From JBARDN01 sp963755705 (GTDB taxonomy: Bacteria; Desulfobacterota; Binatia; Binatales; Binataceae), in the NCBI GenBank assembly GCA_963755705.1, contig CAVWKW010000001.1, forward strand, positions 186,001 through 250,000: a stretch of 64,000 nt of DNA. Reading direction: 5' to 3'. The notes below the pieces were generated by a model. That model did no database searches. It worked only from the letters and a program-made list of their open reading frames with translations, and was not told the DNA's origin. The position numbers and the translations under genes are program-made. Within the stretch, counting starts at the first letter, position 1, and every line of letters begins with the position of its first letter. Shown here piece after piece: positions 31,224 through 39,242 of the stretch.

Positions 31224-32765
31224 ATGCACCTGAAAACGATCACAAACTGCAACCCTCGCACGGTCGCCCGTAAGCGGCGCAAACTGCGGCGTGCGGGAAT
31301 TCCGAAGCGCGCGGTGATGCTGATTCTTGCCGCCTCGATCGCGGGATGCGCCAGCTACGCCGAGCGGCCCGAGATCACGCCTGATCTGTACTCGCCGGCC
31401 GCGGCCGATCAGCAGTGGAGTCCGGTCGCGCAACAGCAGCCGCAGTATCACGTGGCCGCGGTGACGCAGGAGATTGCGCAGGCAGCCTCTCAGGATCATT
31501 CGACGGTGACCGGATCGCACTATGACCTGCCGCGGCTGATCGATCTGGCGCTGCGGCTAAATCCGAGCACGCGCCAGTCGTGGCAAGCGGCGCGGTCGGC
31601 GGCCGCGTCTTATGGAATCGCTCAGGCGCCTTATTATCCGCGGGTTGGCTTTGAGACTGACGCCGGCTACAACCGCCTGCTGTTTCAGGTCGTTCCCGGA
31701 CCTGCGGTAATCAAGCAATGGTCCGTCTCGCCGATGGGAGAGTTGACCTATACCCTGCTGGATTTCGGCCGGCGCAGTGCGGACTCCGAATTGGCGCGCC
31801 AGGAACTCGCGGCCGCGAACTTTGGCTTTAATCGAACGATGCAGACCGTAGTGTACCAGGTACAGAGCAACTACTACTCGCTGGCCGCCGCGCAGGCTGC
31901 CGTGCAAGCCGCGACCGAGAACGTCGATCTCGCGCGCACCGACCTGGAAGCGGTCTCCCGCCGCGTAAACCTGGGACTCGCGACCGAGCCCGCGCTGCTG
32001 CTCGCGCGCGAGACTGAGGCGCAGGCCGAGTTCCAGCTCGAAAGCGCGCACACTCTAGTGAACGATTCGCGCGCGGGACTCGCGGTCGCGGTCGGAGTGG
32101 CGGCCGATGAGCCGCTCGAGATTCAGAGCCTCGACAATCAGCCGGTGCCGAAGACGCTCGGCAAGGAAGTCCAGCAGTTGATCACTGAGGCGGTTCGCGA
32201 GCGTCCCGACCTGGAGGCCGAAGCGGCGAAGTATCGCGCCAGCGAAGCCGCGGTGAAGCGCTCGCATGCCGAATGGTTTCCAGTGTTGACGGCGGACGCC
32301 AACTATGGCGAGCAGGCGTGGTGGTACACGTTTTCGAACTCGAACACGATCAAGAGTGCGTCGCCGCAATACGAGGCGTTGCTCACGCTGCGCTGGGACA
32401 TCTTTACCGGCTTCAGCCGTCTCGACGACGATCGCCGCACAGAGGCCAATCGCAAAGCCGAGCGCGAAAGCGTGAAGTCGCTCGAAATCGAAACCATCGC
32501 GGAAGTATGGCGTTCGTACTACGACTTTCAGACCGCGGTGAAGAAATATCAGTTCGCGCAGGCGCTGCTCGCCGCCGCGCAGGAGTCATACAACGACAAC
32601 CTCGATACCTATCGGCAGGGGCTCAGCACGATCGTCGAGCTTTTGACCGCCGACACCGCGCTCGCGAACGCGCGCCTGACGATGGTCCAATCCACGGCCG
32701 AGCTACTGACCTCATCCGCGACGGTCGCATACGCGGTAGGCGCGGTGGATATGCCCAGGAGATGA
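31224..32765 (+). CDS. TolC/NodT-family outer membrane efflux lipoprotein
   Basis: A 513-residue outer-membrane channel of the OEP family, the probable MdtP-like exit duct for the divergent YtcA-MdtN-MdtO-like pump. An N-terminal lipobox (LILAASIAGCASY, around residue 43) follows an unusually long basic leader. The two OEP repeats are seen in LPRLIDLALRLNPSTRQSW... and in EIETIAEVWRSYYDFQTAVKKY, with long heptad helices and the conserved GLST and DTALANARLT region near the end. ATG 31224 has a GGGGG purine run 6 bp upstream. Its start is 165 bp from the divergent operon. Confidence 0.85.
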   Translation: MHLKTITNCNPRTVARKRRKLRRAGIPKRAVMLILAASIAGCASYAERPEITPDLYSPAAADQQWSPVAQQQPQYHVAAVTQEIAQAASQDHSTVTGSHYDLPRLIDLALRLNPSTRQSWQAARSAAASYGIAQAPYYPRVGFETDAGYNRLLFQVVPGPAVIKQWSVSPMGELTYTLLDFGRRSADSELARQELAAANFGFNRTMQTVVYQVQSNYYSLAAAQAAVQAATENVDLARTDLEAVSRRVNLGLATEPALLLARETEAQAEFQLESAHTLVNDSRAGLAVAVGVAADEPLEIQSLDNQPVPKTLGKEVQQLITEAVRERPDLEAEAAKYRASEAAVKRSHAEWFPVLTADANYGEQAWWYTFSNSNTIKSASPQYEALLTLRWDIFTGFSRLDDDRRTEANRKAERESVKSLEIETIAEVWRSYYDFQTAVKKYQFAQALLAAAQESYNDNLDTYRQGLSTIVELLTADTALANARLTMVQSTAELLTSSATVAYAVGAVDMPRR

Positions 32766-32804
32766 GCAAAGCTGATAGCGTCTATGTGATAAATCTGGAT
32801 CGGC

Positions 32805-32987
32805 ATGAGAACCGCGATGAACAGACGACAGGCCGGTGAAACCGGTTCATTGACAGATTGGATTGATCGCCGGATCGATCGCGAAGGGTTGCGGCGGGAA
32901 GTCGATGAACTGGTCGATCAGATGATGATTCAGCAGCGGCTGACCGAAATGCGTCAGCGGGCCGGTATGACTCAGCGCGAGTTTTAA
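32805..32987 (+). pseudogene. Truncated XRE/HigA-like antitoxin gene
   Basis: A 60-codon frame whose end, MIQQRLTEMRQRAGMTQREF, is exactly the first half of an XRE helix-turn-helix (helix 1 and the TQxEF start of helix 2), where it stops. The upstream part (SLTDWIDRRIDREGLRREVDE) is the helical N-terminus seen in HigA/DUF-type antitoxins. The stop codon TAA directly abuts the palindromic repeat element at 32988, so insertion of that element probably cut off the rest. No toxin partner remains next to it. Confidence 0.6.
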
Positions 32988-33167
32988 GTGGCACAGGCTT
33001 TAGCCTGTGTCTTCGGCTCTTCGCCGCCTCTTCAAACTTTTCAGGGATCGGTAAAGTGTTGAGGATCTGAGTCTGGAATTTCCATCCGGCTCATGAAAAC
33101 TCTCTGAACTCAGATGATGACACCCATATTCTGAGGTCCTAAGAACACAGGCTAAAGCCTGTGCCAC
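32988..33167. repeat. MITE/BIME-like element with 23-bp inverted ends
   Basis: A 180-bp unit bounded by perfect 23-bp inverted repeats (32988-33010 and 33145-33167) beginning GTGGCACAGGC. Each end is itself a hairpin, CACAGGC-TTTA-GCCTGTG, as in REP sequences mobilised by RAYT (IS200/IS605-like) transposases. The interior has no gene; it contains a smaller inverted repeat (ATCTGAGT/ACTCAGAT). TAAG occurs on the left flank and, 1-2 bases off, on the right. It abuts a truncated antitoxin-like frame. No other copy was noticed in this window. Confidence 0.75.
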
Positions 33168-33196
33168 CTAAGAACCAGCCGTGCCGCGTTCAGCAG

Positions 33197-33361
33197 TCAA
33201 GCCCTGCGGCGGAAGCTCGCGATTTGCTGCGCGGCGGAAGGAGGCGCGGCGCGGCGATTGATCTTTTCAGCAATCGCCGTGACGCGCGGGTGAGGGTTCT
33301 GCTCTGCATCTTTCGCTGCGAAACGCCGTAAGTCGTCGTCCCGACGAAGCTCTGGCGGCAA
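33197..33361 (-). CDS. Small hypothetical protein
   Basis: A 54-codon frame starting at TTG 33361 with a textbook AGGAGG 4-5 bp upstream (33366-33371) and an in-frame stop just before that site. The product is charged (LPPELRRDDDLRRFAAKDAE... ending IASFRRRA) and helical, without a recognised motif. The strong ribosome site is the main argument; it could also be a remnant. It lies between the palindromic repeat element and the ABC exporter genes. Confidence 0.4.
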   Translation of the reverse strand: MPPELRRDDDLRRFAAKDAEQNPHPRVTAIAEKINRRAAPPSAAQQIASFRRRA

Positions 33362-33478
33362 ATTTCCTCCTGCTTAATCCGGATGCTGTTCGCACCATGC
33401 TCTCATGGCGCGACATACTTGATCTCGGCTTCGGCGACCGTTCGTCCGCGGAAATATTTGCTCAGAAATAACGAGGCC

Positions 33479-34267
33479 TCACTCGATTTTTACCAACAGC
33501 CCCTTGTTGCGGGCCGAGGCGAAAATCCAGTTGAAGAACAGGATCGCGGCCGCGAAGTAGCTCGCGTTCAGGCCGATGCCCCACCAGAAGTGGACGCGCG
33601 AGAATCCGCCGCCGGCCAGTATCTGGCGCATCCCTTCGAACGCATGCGTCGTCGGCAGCATCCAGGCGATCGCGCGCAGCACGCGCGGCAGCGATTTGAT
33701 CGGATAGAACACGCACGAGACCGGCTGCAGCAGTCCCGCGAAGCTCCACGCCAGCGTCTGGATTCGCGTCGTGTAGCGCACGATCAGCCCGGCCATGATG
33801 ATCCCGATCGCGAAGGCGAACAGGATCAGGTTCAGCATGTAGGGCAGGAACGCGCCGAGCAGCGGCACGATATTGAACCTGTAGGCTACGATCGCGATCG
33901 CGCTGGCGCACGCAAAACCGACGATCACCTTGACCACGTTCACGCAGATGAGCCCCGTGATGTATTCCCACACGCCCAGCGGCGAGGAGAACAGGTTGAT
34001 CATGTTGCGCGCCCATAGCTCGTCGAGAAAACCAACCGTCATGTCGCGCTGGAACGCGAAAAATATTCCCCACAGGATCGCCGCGCCGAGCAGAAAGCTC
34101 ACCAGGTCCGGGCGCAGGCGATTGCCCTGGCTCAAATAGATCGTGAAGAAGCCCCACAGGATGATATCCAGTACCGGCCAGTAAACCATGTCCATGAAGC
34201 GATCAATGTTGCGCCGTGCCTCATAGCAGTGGCGAACGATTACCGCCATTACGCGATGTAGTTTCAT
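33479..34267 (-). CDS. ABC-2 type transporter permease
   Basis: A 262-residue integral membrane protein with six hydrophobic segments and the ABC-2 signature region near the fifth (PVSCVFYPIKSLPRVLRAIAWMLPTTHAFEGMR). Such permeases pair with an ATPase to export polysaccharides, lipids, antibiotics or other drugs. Its start (34267) overlaps the stop of the ATP-binding gene by 4 bp. With only one permease and one ATPase, a homodimeric (TM)2(ABC)2 exporter is expected. The substrate is unknown. Confidence 0.85.
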   Translation of the reverse strand: MKLHRVMAVIVRHCYEARRNIDRFMDMVYWPVLDIILWGFFTIYLSQGNRLRPDLVSFLLGAAILWGIFFAFQRDMTVGFLDELWARNMINLFSSPLGVWEYITGLICVNVVKVIVGFACASAIAIVAYRFNIVPLLGAFLPYMLNLILFAFAIGIIMAGLIVRYTTRIQTLAWSFAGLLQPVSCVFYPIKSLPRVLRAIAWMLPTTHAFEGMRQILAGGGFSRVHFWWGIGLNASYFAAAILFFNWIFASARNKGLLVKIE

Positions 34268-35007
34268 GCACTAATCCTTTCCCGCACGATGCGCAGGAAG
34301 ACTTCCTCGAGCGCGGGTTCGTCGCGTTCTTCTTTGAGAATCGCCTGCGTGATTTCGATCGGGCTGCCCTGAGCGATCACGCGGCCGTGATTAAGAAACA
34401 CGATCCTGCTGCACATCTGCTCGACCTCGGCCATGTTGTGCGAGGTGTACAGGATGGTGGTGCCCTGCTCGCGCTGCACCCGCATCATCATTTCCTTCAC
34501 CTGCCACGCGATCTCCGGGTCGAGGTACGCGGTCGGCTCGTCGAGCAGCAACAGCCGCGGATCATTGAGCATCGCCTTGGCGAGCCCGACGCGCGTGTTT
34601 TCGCCCGACGACAGCCGCGCCACGGGTTTATTGCGCAGATCGGTGATGCCGAAGGTTTCGAGCAGTGCGTCGATCTTTTCGCGCCGGCGCGGCACGTTAT
34701 ATAGCCGCGCGAACACCAGCAGGTTCTCCAGCACCGTCAGCCGGTACGGAAAGGCCACATACGGCGAAGTGAAGTTGATCGCTTGCAAAATTTCCTCGCG
34801 ATGCGTCCGGATGTCGTGGCCGAAAATCCGCACCTCGCCCTCGCTCGGCGTGATGAGGCCGAGAATCATGTGGATGGTCGTGGTCTTGCCCGCGCCATTG
34901 GGCCCGAGCATCCCGATGATCTCGCCGGGTTCGATTCCAAAGCTCACGTCATCGACGGCGGTGAAATTTCCGAAGCGTTTGGTCAGATGATTTACTTCAA
35001 CCAGCAT
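34264..35007 (-). CDS. ABC transporter ATP-binding protein
   Basis: A 247-residue ATPase with Walker A GPNGAGKTTT (residues 34-43), Q-loop in FTSPYVAFPYRL, signature LSSGENTRVGLAKA (about 135), Walker B LLLLDEPTAYLD (about 157) and the switch His in LYTSHNMAEVEQM. The signature reads LSSGE instead of the usual LSGGQ, common in NodI/DrrA-like export subunits. It is the first gene of a two-gene operon with the ABC-2 permease. A terminator-like hairpin lies about 65 bp upstream of the ATG. Confidence 0.9.
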   Translation of the reverse strand: MLVEVNHLTKRFGNFTAVDDVSFGIEPGEIIGMLGPNGAGKTTTIHMILGLITPSEGEVRIFGHDIRTHREEILQAINFTSPYVAFPYRLTVLENLLVFARLYNVPRRREKIDALLETFGITDLRNKPVARLSSGENTRVGLAKAMLNDPRLLLLDEPTAYLDPEIAWQVKEMMMRVQREQGTTILYTSHNMAEVEQMCSRIVFLNHGRVIAQGSPIEITQAILKEERDEPALEEVFLRIVRERISA

Positions 35008-35071
35008 TTGAACTGTCTCCTGTCGTCCGTCGATTTGAGAGCCGGAAAGAAGAGCCGCAAAGCGAAAATGA

Positions 35072-35114
35072 AAAAGGCGGCTCTGGATGCTCGATGCACC
35101 CGGGGCCGCCTTTT
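35072..35114. terminator. Terminator-like hairpin upstream of ABC operon
   Basis: AAAAGGCGGC (35072-35081) and GCCGCCTTTT (35105-35114) form a perfect 10-bp stem with A- and T-runs on the two sides, so it can act in either direction. No gene ends nearby on either strand: the ABC genes start at 35007 on the minus strand and the next gene starts at 35332 on the plus strand. It may be an attenuator in the ABC leader or terminate an unseen short RNA. The rest of 35008-35331 shows no gene. Confidence 0.55.
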
Positions 35115-35331
35115 ATTTCCTGTTTCTGATACTACCTAATGGGCAGGAAGCAGGAGGAACGCGCACCCACGGGCCGATACCGCTTTATTTCGTTCGATGG
35201 CCAACATGGGTTTTTGCGCGAGCGCCTCCGGAAAACTCATTCAGACGCAGAGATGCTAGCATACGCGCCAAGGGCTGACTATCCTCGTGGGTACCGCTCG
35301 CGGCCCCTCAGGACCGCACCGTGGACCCATC

Positions 35332-36651
35332 ATGCGAACCGACCTTCGAACCGACCTGCGCGGCCTTCCGATCACGGCAAGCTCCGACGAAGCAATCGCC
35401 GCGATCGATCGCTACACCGACGCCGCGGTCGCGCTTAAGTCCGGCATGGATGCGATCGTCGCCGCCGCCGACGCGCATCGCGACTGCGCGATGCTGCAAG
35501 CGTGCGCGGCTTCTCTGTTCGCCCTTTCGCAATCGACCGTGCAAGCGCGCCGCGGGAATCAGTATCTGGCGCGGGCGCGCGAGCGGATTGACGATCTGAC
35601 CGAGCGCGAGCGGATTTTTATCGACGCGGTCAGTGCGGGATGCGAGGGCGACTTTATGCGCGCACTCGGATCGTACGAGCAGATCGCCGAAAGGTGGCCG
35701 CGCGACCTGCTCGCGGCCAAGATCGCGGAGTTTCATTTTTTTGAAACCGGTCTTGCCGCGCGCCAGCTCGGCTTCATGGAAAAGATCGCGCCCGCCAATC
35801 GTGATTCGAGCCACGCGCAGGCGATGCTCGCGTTCGCGTGCGAGCTCAATGCGATGCGCCCGCGGGCTGAAGAGCTGGCGGTCCAGGCCCTGGAGCAGGA
35901 GCCGCTAACGATGTGGGCTCAGCATTGCCTGGCGCACGTCTTTGCAGGCGACTCGCGAGTAGCCGAAGGGGTTGCGGCGCTGGAACGCTATGCGTCATCG
36001 TGGGATCGCTTCGGGCAATACATCCAGTCGCACAATACGTTCCATCTGGCGACGCTCTATCGGACCAGGCTCGAGTTCGGCCGCGTGCTCGACGCGTACC
36101 GCCGGCATATCTGGGGTTTTCAGCCGGACGCGGTCGTCGAGCATACCGACGCGATCCTGCTCTTGTGGTACGTCGAGCTGGCGGGCGGTGACGTTGGCGG
36201 ACGCTGGAGTGAGATCGCGCCGCACGTGCGCGCCAAAGTGCACGAGCAGGTCTTTCCGTTCCTGAACTCTATCTATCTGTATGCGCTCGAGCGGGCAGGC
36301 GAGTCGGCGGAGGTCGATCGCGCGCTCGATGAAATGCGCCGCTATGCCGAGCGCCAGAATGGCGCCACGGCGCGAGTTTGGAACCAGGTCGGGATGGCCC
36401 AGGCGCGCGGATGCGTTGCGTACGCGCGCGGCGACTTCGATCGCGCGGCCGACGCGCTCGGCGCGATCCTGCCGGAGATCGCGATTTGCGGCGGCAGCGA
36501 CGAGCAGCGCGGTGTCTTCCACGAAGCACACTTCATGAGCCTGATTAAGACGGGGCGCAAGCGCGAGGCCGCAGGCGCGCTCACCGGCTATGTTGGCGCG
36601 AGTCCGACTACGAAACTCGATCGCCGATGGTTCGAGATGGCCGGCGTCTGA
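35332..36651 (+). CDS. TTC38-like tetratricopeptide repeat protein
   Basis: A 439-residue soluble helical-repeat protein. The segment AQHCLAHVFAGDSRVAEGVAALERYASSW followed by SHNTFHLATLYRTRLEFGRVLDAY matches the TTC38 family, a TPR-like group of unknown function found in bacteria and eukaryotes. The whole protein is built of helix pairs from residue 50 to 410. It starts at ATG 35332; an ATG at 35287 is possible but unsupported. The following membrane protein gene starts within 15 bp of its stop and may be cotranscribed. Confidence 0.8.
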   Translation: MRTDLRTDLRGLPITASSDEAIAAIDRYTDAAVALKSGMDAIVAAADAHRDCAMLQACAASLFALSQSTVQARRGNQYLARARERIDDLTERERIFIDAVSAGCEGDFMRALGSYEQIAERWPRDLLAAKIAEFHFFETGLAARQLGFMEKIAPANRDSSHAQAMLAFACELNAMRPRAEELAVQALEQEPLTMWAQHCLAHVFAGDSRVAEGVAALERYASSWDRFGQYIQSHNTFHLATLYRTRLEFGRVLDAYRRHIWGFQPDAVVEHTDAILLLWYVELAGGDVGGRWSEIAPHVRAKVHEQVFPFLNSIYLYALERAGESAEVDRALDEMRRYAERQNGATARVWNQVGMAQARGCVAYARGDFDRAADALGAILPEIAICGGSDEQRGVFHEAHFMSLIKTGRKREAAGALTGYVGASPTTKLDRRWFEMAGV

Positions 36652-36664
36652 CGGCCAATTCGCT

Positions 36665-38299
36665 TTGCGCAATTCGAAAACTGCGATCGTCTGTATCTCT
36701 CTGGTGGCCACCATCATTCTCGCGGCGATGACGCGATCCGCACGCGCCGCGCAGTCGCCTCCGGCTGGCGATCCGGCGCTCGCCGCCGCCGATCGGATCG
36801 AGCAGCTCGCCACTGAGCGCTTTGGCGCTCTGAGTGCGGCCGAGCGGATGACGGTGCGGGCGGCGCCGCAGCGCCAACTCAAGTGGCTCGGCCCCGCAGC
36901 CGGTCCGGACAATCCGGTCAACGACCTGGCGCTGGCCGGTAAGTGGGGACCCGAGCGCACGGTTCGCGCCGACATTGTGCGCTGGCTCTATGCTGATCCG
37001 CAGGTTTACGCGCTGATGGATCAGAGCGGACTTGGAATTGCCGGCGCGCGAATCTCCGGCGAACTGGATTTTTCATATCTTGGAATCGACAAGCCGATCA
37101 CGATTTTCCAATGCTACATTCCCGATGGAGTCAACGCGTCAAACTCGAACCTGCGCAGTCTCGATCTGCGCGCCAGCCGCACCGGGACAGTAAACGCCGA
37201 CGTGGCGACGATCGACGGCGACCTCGATCTGCAATTTGGCCGCTACGCGACGTTAAGCATCTTCCGGACGAAGATCACCGGCAGCCTCGATTTGTCGGGC
37301 GCGCACGTGAGCGGCGCGGATACGGACGCGATCTCGGCGCAGGAGGCAAGAATCGGCGACGACGCGGAATTCGATCAGGGGTTCACGACCGACGGAACGG
37401 TCGATTTCAGGCTGGCGCGAATCGGCCAGTCGCTGAGCTTCAAGGATGCGAAGTTTTCGGGAACTGGCGCAAACGGGCTCGACGCCGACCGCGCACAAAT
37501 CTCCGGTCCTCTCTATTGGGACGGTATCAAGCACACGCCGCAGACGATTCTTGATCTTGCAGACACTACCGCGCAGGAACTCTACGACGATCGCGAGAGT
37601 TGGCCCGCGCCCGGAAACCTGGACGTCAATGGGTTCGTTTACAACTCGATTATCGGCGGTCCCGCTACCGGCGCCGAACGGTTGCAATGGCTCGCGTTGC
37701 AGCCCGCTGGATATCGCCCGCGTCCCTTCCGCCAGCTTGCGAAAGTGCTGCGAGAGGAAGGGCGCGACGACGGCGCGGTCGAGGTGCTGATCGCCCAGCG
37801 TGTCGCGCAGCGCCGCTTCGGGCATCTGAGCGCATCCGAACGCGCGTGGAACCTGATGCTCGAGGCGACCATCGGCTACGGCTACAAGCCGCTGCGCGCG
37901 CTGTGGTGGATCGGAGGATTCGTGATCCTGGGCGCGCTTTTGTTCGGCGCCGGATATCGAATGCGCGTGATCACGCCTACCGACGCGGCCGCCTACGAAG
38001 TCTTCGAGCGCTCGGGCGATACGCCGCGGCATTATCCGCCGTTCAACGCGCTAGTTTATTCGTTGGAAAATTTTTTGCCGGTGGTCGATCTGCATCAGGG
38101 AATGTTCTGGCGCCCGAACCCGCGCCATCCCGCGCGCTCACGCGCCGCGCAGGCGCGTAATACGGCTTCAGATTCCGCTGGCTCGGGGACTCTCAGCGCA
38201 ACGCTTCTGCGGTGGTACCTGTGGCTGCATATTCTGGCCGGATGGATCCTGACGCCGCTGCTGTTCGCGGGACTGTCGGGATTGATTCGGCCGGACTGA
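36665..38299 (+). CDS. Membrane-anchored pentapeptide-like protein
   Basis: A protein of about 544 residues, of the type often named 'membrane-associated oxidoreductase' although no redox motif is visible. A signal sequence (TAIVCISLVATIILAAMTRSARAA) leads to a periplasmic region of regular strands (GARISGELDFSYLG, LRSLDLRASRTG, TKITGSLDLSGAHVSG, AQISGPLYWDG) that looks like a right-handed beta-helix. Two membrane helices follow (WWIGGFVILGALLFGAGY and LHILAGWILTPLLFAGLSGL). I prefer TTG 36665, which places the signal sequence at the N-terminus, 13 bp after the TPR gene. Function unknown. Confidence 0.65.
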   Translation: MRNSKTAIVCISLVATIILAAMTRSARAAQSPPAGDPALAAADRIEQLATERFGALSAAERMTVRAAPQRQLKWLGPAAGPDNPVNDLALAGKWGPERTVRADIVRWLYADPQVYALMDQSGLGIAGARISGELDFSYLGIDKPITIFQCYIPDGVNASNSNLRSLDLRASRTGTVNADVATIDGDLDLQFGRYATLSIFRTKITGSLDLSGAHVSGADTDAISAQEARIGDDAEFDQGFTTDGTVDFRLARIGQSLSFKDAKFSGTGANGLDADRAQISGPLYWDGIKHTPQTILDLADTTAQELYDDRESWPAPGNLDVNGFVYNSIIGGPATGAERLQWLALQPAGYRPRPFRQLAKVLREEGRDDGAVEVLIAQRVAQRRFGHLSASERAWNLMLEATIGYGYKPLRALWWIGGFVILGALLFGAGYRMRVITPTDAAAYEVFERSGDTPRHYPPFNALVYSLENFLPVVDLHQGMFWRPNPRHPARSRAAQARNTASDSAGSGTLSATLLRWYLWLHILAGWILTPLLFAGLSGLIRPD

Positions 38300-38464
38300 T
38301 TAGACCTTGAGGCTTCGTTTGCGGCCGACAGCTCCCCCGATCACCAGCCCAACCGCCGCGCCGATTGCGAGCCAGACTCCAAGATTCTGGAGAGCGAAGC
38401 CGACGGCGGCGCCAATCGCGGCTCCGAGAATTATCCCGGAGCAAATGGAAGAGCTTTGTTTCAT
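38300..38464 (-). CDS. Small glycine-zipper membrane protein
   Basis: A 54-residue protein too short for routine gene calling: ATG 38464, MKQSSSICSGIILGAAIGAA then a second stretch LGVWLAIGAAVGLVIGGAVG and a basic end (RKRSLKV). Glycine every fourth residue (GxxxG) in both hydrophobic segments indicates a glycine-zipper membrane peptide. The stop at 38300-38302 directly follows the stop of the convergent gene (38299). A GAGG sits just upstream of the start. Function unknown. Confidence 0.55.
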   Translation of the reverse strand: MKQSSSICSGIILGAAIGAAVGFALQNLGVWLAIGAAVGLVIGGAVGRKRSLKV

Positions 38465-38516
38465 ACCCTCAGGATATCAGGCGTTCCGCGTTAATCGATC
38501 GAGAAATTTTCGAGGC

Positions 38517-39206
38517 TCAGTCGTCGCGTGAGAACGCCGAAGCCATCGCCATGAAGCGCTCGTGGCCAACGGCGATGAACACACCCTCGGCCTCGGCGGT
38601 CAGCTTGCCTTCGCATGAGACGGTCCCGAGCGTGAAAATCTTGCGTCCTTCGACTCGGTCAACCCGCGCGTCGAACACCAGCTCCTTGAGCAGGGGGGTC
38701 GGACGCCGATAGCGCACGGTGAGCGTGCCGGTCATGCCGGGATTCCCGGTCAGCGACTGCGCCATCCCGAGCACCTCGTCGAACGCGGCGGCCAGATAAC
38801 CGCCGTGGACGTGGCCGGGCGGGCCTTCGTATGCGACGCCGAAAGTCGCGCGGCCCTCGACCCGATCGCCAACTACCGCGAGCCGAATTGGCGGCGCCAG
38901 CGGATTCGCCATCCCGATAAGTGGACTGTGATCGAAAAATACGTGCGTGTCGCCTGCGTTGGCGGCTTCCGCCCATCCTTCGTACACCCGCGTAGTTGGA
39001 TATTTCGCCAGGCGATCGGCATATTTCTCCAGCGCGTCGGCGGCGGTGCGCAGGTCCTCTTCGGGCGCGGCGACCTGCACCAGGTGATCGATCACGCGGC
39101 GCATCGCGTTCGCGATCCGCTGCGCTTGGGCGCGCCGGCCGGTCGCGGGGACCTGCGACTGAGACCATATGGTTTCGAAATCGAAATTGTACGGCTTTTC
39201 ATTCAT
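38517..39206 (-). CDS. PaaI-family thioesterase
   Basis: A 229-residue protein with a helical N-terminal extension (about 80 residues) and one hotdog domain: PIRLAVVGDRVEGRATFGVAYEGPPGHVHGGYLAAAFDEVLG contains the HGG motif of the PaaI/4HBT clan. Such two-part proteins hydrolyse acyl-CoAs; the N-terminal part resembles that of some mycobacterial and actinobacterial thioesterases. ATG 39206 (MNEKPYNFDFE) is preferred, ATG 39218 is possible. It is divergent from a secreted Pro-rich protein. Confidence 0.78.
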   Translation of the reverse strand: MNEKPYNFDFETIWSQSQVPATGRRAQAQRIANAMRRVIDHLVQVAAPEEDLRTAADALEKYADRLAKYPTTRVYEGWAEAANAGDTHVFFDHSPLIGMANPLAPPIRLAVVGDRVEGRATFGVAYEGPPGHVHGGYLAAAFDEVLGMAQSLTGNPGMTGTLTVRYRRPTPLLKELVFDARVDRVEGRKIFTLGTVSCEGKLTAEAEGVFIAVGHERFMAMASAFSRDD

Positions 39207-39242
39207 GGATGACGCCATCGGGTGCGGATGCCAGAATCGTAC

